Assembly: GCA_944472155.2 (NCBI GenBank)
Contig: OX235279.1
Span: forward strand, 118,412,110-118,476,109
Direction of reading: 5' to 3'
DNA: 64,000 nt
Source: Trichobilharzia szidati
Taxonomy: Eukaryota; Platyhelminthes; Trematoda; Strigeidida; Schistosomatidae
The notes below the pieces were generated by a model. It worked only from the letters and a program-made list of their open reading frames with translations. It was not told the origin of the DNA and did no database searches. Of this stretch, positions 57,741-64,000 are shown piece after piece (positions within the stretch are counted from its first letter, which is position 1; every line of letters starts with the position of its first letter). The position numbers were made by a program, and so were the translations under genes.

Positions 57741-59037
57741 TTGGAGGCAGACGACAAAGTAAGTCCTGATGATTTGTCTAATGTGTGTAATGTTATGTCT
57801 GATGTTATGTTGGCCAAGAATGATGTACCAGCCAGAGAGATAAGTTGCTTAATGCCGCCGAAGTTCGAGCACAGGTGCTTTAAAGGGAATCCTGGTGACT
57901 TTCCTCACTTTGTGAATGAAATCGAAGTCATACTAGAGGGTCTGAAACTAAATGATGAAATGAAACTAATGTACTTGTTGAGGTATTGTTCCGGAAGTGC
58001 GGCGAGTGCGATACAGTGCTGAGAGTTTCTGCCACCTAGGTAGGGATATACGGAGTATATGCGTATCCTACGTCAAAGGTTTGGAAGACCTTCGATGATT
58101 GTGAGGAATGTATTCGAGGCTGTCAAGGGTAATGGTAGTCAATTACGAAATGACTCCAAGGCACTTACTGAGTTTTTGGATAATCCGATGACCTACAAGA
58201 ATACGTTGGTTTCGATGAATTGCATGAGTGATGTGAACTCGAGTTCTGTCTTAGAGGTAATCGCGAGACGCCTACCTACTCGATTGCAAAGGAAATGGGT
58301 GAAGATGAGCTCTCGTATAGAGGATGAAGGTTTAGAGCCAAATTTCGATGATATTCTGAAACTGGTGAAAGACAGTTTATAGCCAAGCTATGAGCAAGTT
58401 CGCCAGTATGCTGCATCCCATCCCTGGAATAGAGAAGTCAGGGGGCAAATCGCAGTCATTTATGACGAAAGGGTCTCAGAGAAGTGGATATCGAGAAAGC
58501 TATATGGTGTCTAGTAATCCATACAAACTTAATGAATGTGACAGCTTTCATGGGAGGTCCCCAACAGATAGCTTATAAGATGTGATTCAACCACGGTTGT
58601 GTTTTACACGTTTGCAAGAAGTGCATGCAAAAGCGAACTGTGAAGCAGTGAGAAAGTTTAGTGGTAAGCTAAATGTGAAATCAGGTTATGACTCCACAAG
58701 TTTTCAAGGTATTACTAGTCCGAGTAAACGTATAAAACCTTTAAGGATTCATGAGGAAGAACCCAAATCATCTACTGCTGTTGTTAAAGAGGTTGAAAAT
58801 GATAAAGTCGACCATATAAACGGCGATGAAGTGAGTATTTGTGATAATGATTATGACAGTGCACATTTGTCTTTGGCTGATCATGATGATACGAGCGGAA
58901 TGACTACTACAACTGAATCAAACAAAGGTTCCGTACAACTTGAATGTGAAGAAGAATTAAGGGCAGATGCGGTTGCAGAAGGTATGGATACTCATGAGGC
59001 CGTCAGTGTAAATGATCAGCATTATTATTTCCTTTAG
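57741..59037 (+). pseudogene. gag: BEL gag, broken
   Basis: The capsid-like part (57741-58382) has PKFEHRCFKGNPGDFPHFVN, LRQRFGRPSMIV and RRLPTRLQRKWVKM, in BEL gag (DUF1759-like) order. Stops lie at 58020, near 58041 and at 58380. A frame change near 58385 leads to a basic region. The degenerate zinc knuckle is at about 58610: CFTRLQEVHAKANC has Arg in place of the second Cys. An acidic stretch (DEVSICDNDYDSAHLSLADH) follows and is cut at 59037 by RTE-b. The first codon is TTG, overlapping a short ATG frame at 57728-57769. Confidence 0.82.
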
Positions 59038-59980
59038 TTCCTAGAGGAACATAGGGCTTCAGCCATGCGTCTCCATTGCGTTCGGTTCTCTGCTAGAGTT
59101 TTCACCTGGCTCCGGGTCTGCCCACATGCTTTCATCTCCTCTTCACATGATCTCCTCCTGGTCACCCTTGGACGACCAACTCGTCGCTTCCATTTCGGGT
59201 TCCAGTCGAGGGCTTGTCTGGTGATGTCACTTGCTGGTTTCCTCAGAGTGTGGCCAATCCATCTCCATTTCCTCCTGCCTATTTGTTTCACAATCGGTTC
59301 CTGGTTGGTTCGCTCCCAGAGATCTTTGTTGCTGATCCTTTCTGGCCATTTGATCTTGAGTATTGAGCGAAGACATCTGTTAATGAAGGTCTGTAGCTTG
59401 TTTGAGGTGCTCTTTGTGACACGCCAAGTCTCTGATCCGTATAGTAGTACTGACTTCACATTGGAGTTGAAAATCCGGATCTTATTTTTGATGCTGAGTG
59501 TTGTTGACCTCCACACAGACTTGAGAGTAATGAAAGCTTGCCTTGCTTTCCCGATCCTTGCTTAGATATCCTCGTCAGTTCCGCCTGTAGTTGAAACAAT
59601 GCTTCCCAAGTAGGTAAAGGAGGTAGTTTCTTTCAGGTTCCTTCCATTTATGCTGATTGCTGTCTGTTGTTGTTGCTGTGGCTGTTGGTGTTGGCCAGAG
59701 ATCTTCATCACCTCCGTTTTCTCTATGTTCACCTGGAGTCCTATCTTTGATGCTTCTTCTGCCAGCTTGTTACTTTTCACTTGCATATCTTCCAGTTTGT
59801 GGGAAATCAGACATATATCATCGGCGAAGTCCAGATCCTCCAAGTTTTTGTGTGTGTCCATTTTATGCCTGTTTCCTCATTGCCAGCTGTTTCTCGCATT
59901 ATCCAGTCTACTGCAATCAAGAAAATCATTGGTGATAGTAGGCAGCCAGCTTGTCTTACTCCTGTCCTCACTTCGAAGGG
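59022..59980 (-). mobile_element. RTE-b retrotransposon inserted in BEL
   Basis: This 5'-truncated LINE lies antisense inside the BEL element. Its 3' end (GGAACTAAAGGAAATAATAA on the - strand) abuts 59022. Its 5' edge is between about 59970 and 60010. Because it interrupts BEL, RTE-b moved after BEL inserted. It is the best RTE-b copy in the window. Confidence 0.83.
59037..59975 (-). pseudogene. RTE-b reverse transcriptase C-terminal half, one stop
   Basis: Read from 59975 downward: the VRTGVRQAGCLLSPMIFL block, the FADD active site at 59828-59817 (LDFADDICLISH), KTEVMK, a Gln-rich insertion and FTYLGS. After a TAA at 59564-59562 the same frame continues with IRIFNSNVKSVLLYGSETW, RISNKDLWERTNQ and RKWRWIGHTLRK to the natural end (AEALCSSRN) at 59037. 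The FADD variant and the C-terminal WIGHTLR motif are usual for RTE-like elements (SR2-like in schistosomes). A + strand ORF across this region is only its complement. Confidence 0.82.
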
Positions 59981-60009
59981 TTCAGTATGCAGCCCAACTA
60001 TCGACAGAT

Positions 60010-61471
60010 ACGAAGGCTAAACTGGAGCTAATAATAAAAGACATCAGTGGTGGTAATCTTGCAGTTAGACAGCCTTCTAAAGGTCAAACAGTGATAGCTT
60101 CTGATGCACCGTTAAGTTCATCAACTTGTATCAGTCAGTCGTCGTTGGTGTTGTCATCCACAATGAAAGGGATGTCCATGAACCCATGTATCGGTCCGTT
60201 TGAAAGGACGAAAGTCAATGGCCAGATTAGTGATGATAGGCCAACTGTGTATGAGAGTGTAATTGTAAAACTGACTTGCACGAATAAAAACCTTTCAAGT
60301 TTCAAGTTACTACTTGAATGTTATCAAATTTGGTGTAAGTTACTCAGTGCCTTCGCTTGGTTGGTCAGATATGTAGTATGTTTATTAGTCATCTGCATTT
60401 CACGATGCAATGTCATGGGCGTGTCACCATTCAGAGTTGAGGATATAGATGTTGGAAGGAGGTCAGCAAATGAACTCGACGACGATTTTCCAACTTAGGA
60501 CGTCAACATGAGAAGGGCTGTAGGCGTACAGCTGTAAGTCCTACAATTCTTCAAGGGTAGTACGTCAAAGTGCAGTCCAGCATACTTGGTGTGTTGTTTT
60601 GTACATATATTCATTTTGTATATATTGATTTGGTGTCATCTTTCATCTATTCGTTGGTTAATATTGTTTGTGTTCGGACATCTTCCACTTGAATTGTCAG
60701 CCTGAGAGGAGTTGCAGGCGTACTGCTGTAAGTCCCGCGATTCTTCAGAGGAATTACATCAAGACATGGTTTGCGAGGTTATGTGTACTGTTTGTATGTA
60801 TGCATGGTGTGTCATATCAATTGGTGGTTTCGGATTCGTTATGTTTATTTGTTGTTTTCGTACTTTGTTGTATTGTATAATTTCGTTAAAATTTCGTCGC
60901 GCTTACTTCTGAAGTTGTTTCGAGTCTTCTACATCTGTGAATGAATTGATTGATTTTAAAGACAGCAGATGGGTTGTATACGCCGGGGAGGCTGCTGCTG
61001 AGAATGACATGCACACATAGACAAGGATTAGCTGTGGAATCAATAATCCAGAATGAATGTTTCGATTCAGGCTGGAGTCCCACGCACCGGGGAGCGAGAG
61101 TGTAGACGACTGCAACCTGCATACGTCAACGTTACTAGAACTGAGGCAGAATGAGTGACAAATGATAGCAGTGGTAATTGGCACTGAATAGATAGGAGGA
61201 TGTGCGAAGAGTATCATGAGGTGCTGCTGTGGTCACGTTGCTTTCTGCAAGAGTCATTCTGGCAAGTGGCGATTGTATTACAAGATGTCAAGAGGATACC
61301 TTTAACTGGAAGGCGTAGGTCGCCGTCGACGAGTGAGATTGTGGTGTGTTGGCTTTGTTGTTTGATTTCCATTTCAGCTTTGTCCTTGTGGCCCAGGTTC
61401 TCGCACTCGTATCCAAGTCAACGTGCATTGGTGGTGATGGAAAAAAGGATGAATCCATTTTTGCCGGGAAG
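60010..61471 (+). pseudogene. Remnant of BEL 3' interior
   Basis: Near 60290-60400 a reading frame gives YQIWCKLLSAFAWLVRYVVC, like the segment before the BEL integrase (…W.KLLRVTAW.LRF…). No catalytic integrase, RT or RNase H block is seen. Two related segments, about 60507-60570 and 60696-60770 (GTACTGCTGTAAGTCC type), are a diverged 189-bp-offset duplication. The last 270 bp run into the 3' LTR. Confidence 0.55.
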
Positions 61472-61817
61472 TGGCAAAGTAGTTGAAGAACGAACGATCA
61501 ATTCATGGTTGTTTGCTCAAACCCCACTCCATATTTTGGCGGGTGTCATCGATACTGCAGTCATCGTTCTATCGTTCGTTGTTTGTTAGAAGACAGAGAA
61601 AAGCTATCAGAAGTATTATTGTGATTAATTGTTATAACATTTATCTTTAGACTTTGTGTACAATAACCTTGTGGTTGGTTCTGTATTGGCGCAAGAATAT
61701 AGGATTCTTGAATCACCAATTTGTGTTCTGGTTTTTCGCGTTGGTTATTGACAATAATTTCTGAAAGTCTTCTAAGAACAGCGTTAAGTCCAGGGTATTT
61801 AGACCTGGCCATTGACA
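61472..61817 (+). repeat. BEL 3' LTR
   Basis: It matches 57241-57586 over its full 346 bp, with differences at positions 3 and 17 and in the last 15 bases. It starts TGGCAAAG and ends CATTGACA, followed by the AATAT duplication. Confidence 0.9.
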
Positions 61818-61822
61818 AATAT

Positions 61823-61890
61823 ATTCTCACCTTATAAGCATGAGGGCCTCCAGTTGACAGGCATCATCAATTTGATTATAATGCACACAT
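61823..61890 (-). repeat. CR1-a 3' end fragment, antisense
   Basis: GGGCCTCCAGTTGACAGGCA and TCATCAATTTGAT match the inverted CR1-a 3' UTR end (compare 56848-56880). It lies immediately after the BEL 3' target duplication. Confidence 0.6.
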
Positions 61891-62517
61891 GGAGTAAACA
61901 TGTTTAAAATTTTTCACTAACACATGATATATATATAAGGGAAGATAATGGAATATTGACCGTAAGTAAACTCTGCATAAGTTAAAACAGTTTGTATGGC
62001 ATAATCCCAGGCACCATTATTGTTTGAATTTGTTGAAAATGAGCGAAACAACTGAATGTTGCGTTACTTTCGGTTGATATGGTGGGCTACTCACAAAAGT
62101 ATAAAAATGGCTTAAAAACGTTAGTCAATTTACCGTAAACGATGTTTTAAGCAATATAATCTGCAAAAAGCTCATCAGGGCAGTTATTATCCAGTTACAC
62201 ATGCAGCGATGTAGCAATAATTCAGCAACCAGTGATTTTTTTATAATTCTTCGGTCTGGAACCTGAGTAACTGCGAACCAATCCATACAAAAATGTCGAA
62301 AGAGGCATGCAGGAGCAGAATTTTACCATCGAATGAGTTAGTGGGATCTGAAATGCAGTTGTCAGCAAATTTTCGTTATTTCATAGATATCCAGGTTTAT
62401 TGGCGCTGTATAGGTAGTGATTTGGACTTGTCATGATGATCGTCATATGGATGAATATTTAAATGCCTACTACAACTTGTTTGCCCGTAGGATTTAGTTA
62501 ATTTCATCGCGTGTTGG
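61891..62517. other. Unassigned AT-rich sequence
   Basis: I see nothing recognisable apart from a short (AT)n run at about 61929. Confidence 0.4.
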
Positions 62518-62772
62518 GTTTGATTACTCTGCGATTTTGACATATTCCGCGGTGTCGCCATGATGATGGGAAGTATGCATATGCTTTAAATGCATTACTT
62601 TGTTGGCTGCTAACCATATTGCTCTAAGCATGGAGACTATCACGATTACGATGAAAATATAGCTTTGTTCAAACATTGGTGTTGTTGTGTTTTTAATCAA
62701 AGCAACCAGACTTAAAGCAAGCAACAAATAATAATAAAGAGCGAGTTTTAAGTTCAATAAATGCTTTGGTAG
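62518..62772 (-). CDS. Possible exon for a two-span membrane protein
   Basis: The - strand frame from just after a TAA (62774) to a stop near 62522 gives about 80 residues. It has two hydrophobic segments (LALYYYLLLALSLVALI and YIFIVIVIVSMLRAIWLAA) and a His-rich tail (HLKHMHTSHHHGD). No ATG opens it, so it would have to be an internal or terminal exon. It may be chance. No family is recognised. Confidence 0.3.
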
Positions 62773-62774
62773 TT

Positions 62775-63772
62775 AAGATCAGATAGAGTATAATAGTGCG
62801 CAAATAAAAAGATTAGTGCGAGTTAGGTAAGCGATATTTAAGTGAGAAGTGGATTCAAAGATCTGGAAGATTAGAAGCCGTAGAACAAGCTGACCTGTTA
62901 GATGCCCCACGAATTTCTGTAGAGCCCAACGAGTAGCATCTTGACAAGAAGCTGAACAGGCTTGTGGATGGTAGGAGAAACAGCACTTTATTATTTATAA
63001 TTAGATCTGTACAACCCTTATTATTACTTTTTTCGTTGAGGGTCCAGACTAATGTTTAATTCTCGAGCTGTCAAAAAATGCATGTTGCCGTCCTACAGAT
63101 TGGAGCGATTCACATTTGTGACCACTACCAAATCTGCTGTTCAGCATGCGCCACCCTCCCTCCTTTTTTGATGTTAAGCTCTGAGACTTTTCTTGGCAAA
63201 TGTAGTTTCAGTTTTGCATCGCATTAAGCCCGTCCCAATCATATAATATGCTGCACATTAATAGCTTTCATGACAAGCGCTTCTTATTAGGTCACAAGAT
63301 ACATCGATACCTGAGGATATTCTTAGCAGTATTACCTTTATACATGCGTACATTTATTCAAGTATTTGTAACAAACGCCTAGGAAATTGCGTTTACTTTA
63401 AGAAGTATAAAGTATAGAAGTAGCTAGTATTACACCAACTAAGTTGAAGTCTATTTAGCAGAGTAAAAAGTGTAGTGGAACAATTAGTGATAAAATTATG
63501 TATAATGATCCTGAAGAAAACAGCCAGTTAACAGAGCTAGTTATGCCGAATTTTCACGACGGATTTTCATACGGTACGCATTAGACATTGCAAAGTAACC
63601 ATTCAACTTATATAATGTTAAAAATACTGCGAAATATTATAAGGATTATACGTTTTAGAAAAGTATATGAGGAAAGGTGGTTATTGGCTGAGTAAAGTAA
63701 TTTAGACACAAAAATAGCATTGTATTATTAACTGTATATACATATGTATATACATATGCCACTCAGATTATT
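62775..63772. other. Unassigned 1 kb
   Basis: No gene or named repeat is seen. A self-complementary TATATACATATGTATATA stretch lies near 63736-63760 immediately before a LINE fragment. Confidence 0.4.
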
Positions 63773-64000
63773 TTGACTACATTACACAGTGCATTGATAA
63801 TGGGCATTCGGTAACAGCATTATTTCTCGACGTTAGCAAGGCCTTCGATAAAGTCCCACATATCAGACTCATAACAAAACTCCAATCCTACGGAATAACC
63901 GGGAAACTTCTCAAATGGATCAATTCTTTTCTCACAGAAAGAGAGCAATTAGTCAAAATCAACCACCAGCTGTCTCCATCAAAGCCGATAACTAGTGGTG
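63773..64000 (+). pseudogene. CR1-like RT fragment, cut by the window end
   Basis: The open frame reads HSVTALFLDVSKAFDKVPH (first catalytic Asp block) and continues through the SFLTEREQLVKINHQ block to PITSG, where the window ends. It is 5'-truncated at about 63773. Whether it continues intact is not visible. The wording FLDVSKAFDKVPH is of the CR1/Jockey type and is not CR1-a or CR1-b. Confidence 0.75.

Larger units (their letters stand above)
57241..61817 (+). mobile_element. BEL/Pao LTR retrotransposon, internally deleted, with 5-bp TSD
   Basis: The two LTRs (57241-57586 and 61472-61817) are each 346 bp, start TG and end CA, and differ at about five positions. The flanking AATAT at 57236-57240 and 61818-61822 is a perfect 5-bp target duplication, the size usual for BEL/Pao. 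The interior has a broken gag, a trace of pol near 60300-60380 and no RT, protease or full integrase. RTE-b is inserted in the interior. It must have used proteins from a full-length relative. Confidence 0.9.

Noticed and set aside
59650..60498. A 282-codon + strand ORF
   Set aside because: Its first part is the complement of the RTE-b reverse transcriptase and its second part is BEL interior. It spans the junction of two elements by chance.
1..64000. CRISPR arrays, bacterial operons or phage
   Set aside because: No regularly spaced short repeats and no bacterial gene signals; the repeats are dispersed eukaryotic transposons.

Overview
This 64 kb window looks like a repeat-rich, AT-rich piece of a digenean fluke nuclear genome, most likely a schistosome. 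The evidence is the mix of degraded CR1-like and RTE-like LINEs, Penelope-like (PLE) fragments with GIY-YIG endonuclease, a BEL/Pao LTR element and several tRNA-derived SINEs, with a few small host exons separated by kilobases of intron. There is nothing bacterial: no operons, no CRISPR, no ribosome-binding sites. Family names (CR1-a/b/c, RTE-a/b, PLE-1/2, SINE-1 to SINE-5) are local labels used to link related copies.

Layout. 1-4087: a CR1-like LINE with an intact 941-codon endonuclease/reverse transcriptase ORF and an (ATTT)n tail, abutting a truncated antisense BEL LTR plus gag (4088-4831). 6670-23204: four small exons of one unidentified host gene on the + strand, whose splice phases agree (about 203 codons); their introns hold RTE, SINE and PLE-2 debris. 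27905-29515: a CR1-c fragment carrying a SINE with a 10-bp target duplication. 30373-37844: exons of a kinesin-4 (KIF4-like) stalk, rearranged by a 4514-bp-offset direct duplication and then a 5-kb near-perfect palindrome. 39781-39854: a tRNA-Ile(AAT) gene on the - strand. 41041-44300: the longest RTE-a copy. 44580-45790: a PLE-1 fragment with a readable GIY-YIG domain. 49569-50114: a fragment resembling the C-terminal part of CMC/EnSpm-type transposases. 51600-54860: a CR1-b LINE with endonuclease and RT but several breaks. 57241-61817: a BEL element with two 346-bp LTRs and a perfect 5-bp target duplication, which has lost most of pol and is split by an RTE-b insertion. 63773-64000: the start of another LINE RT cut by the window end.

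Only the four-exon gene, the kinesin exons and the tRNA look like host genes. Most of the rest records successive retrotransposition, including nested insertions that give relative ages. The main structural oddity is the palindrome at 32829-37844, which carries mirrored copies of kinesin exons and whose centre lies inside a SINE copy. It is either a recent inverted duplication or an assembly/chimera artefact. No intact new pathway is visible. Boundaries of old repeats are estimates, usually good to about 10-50 bp.
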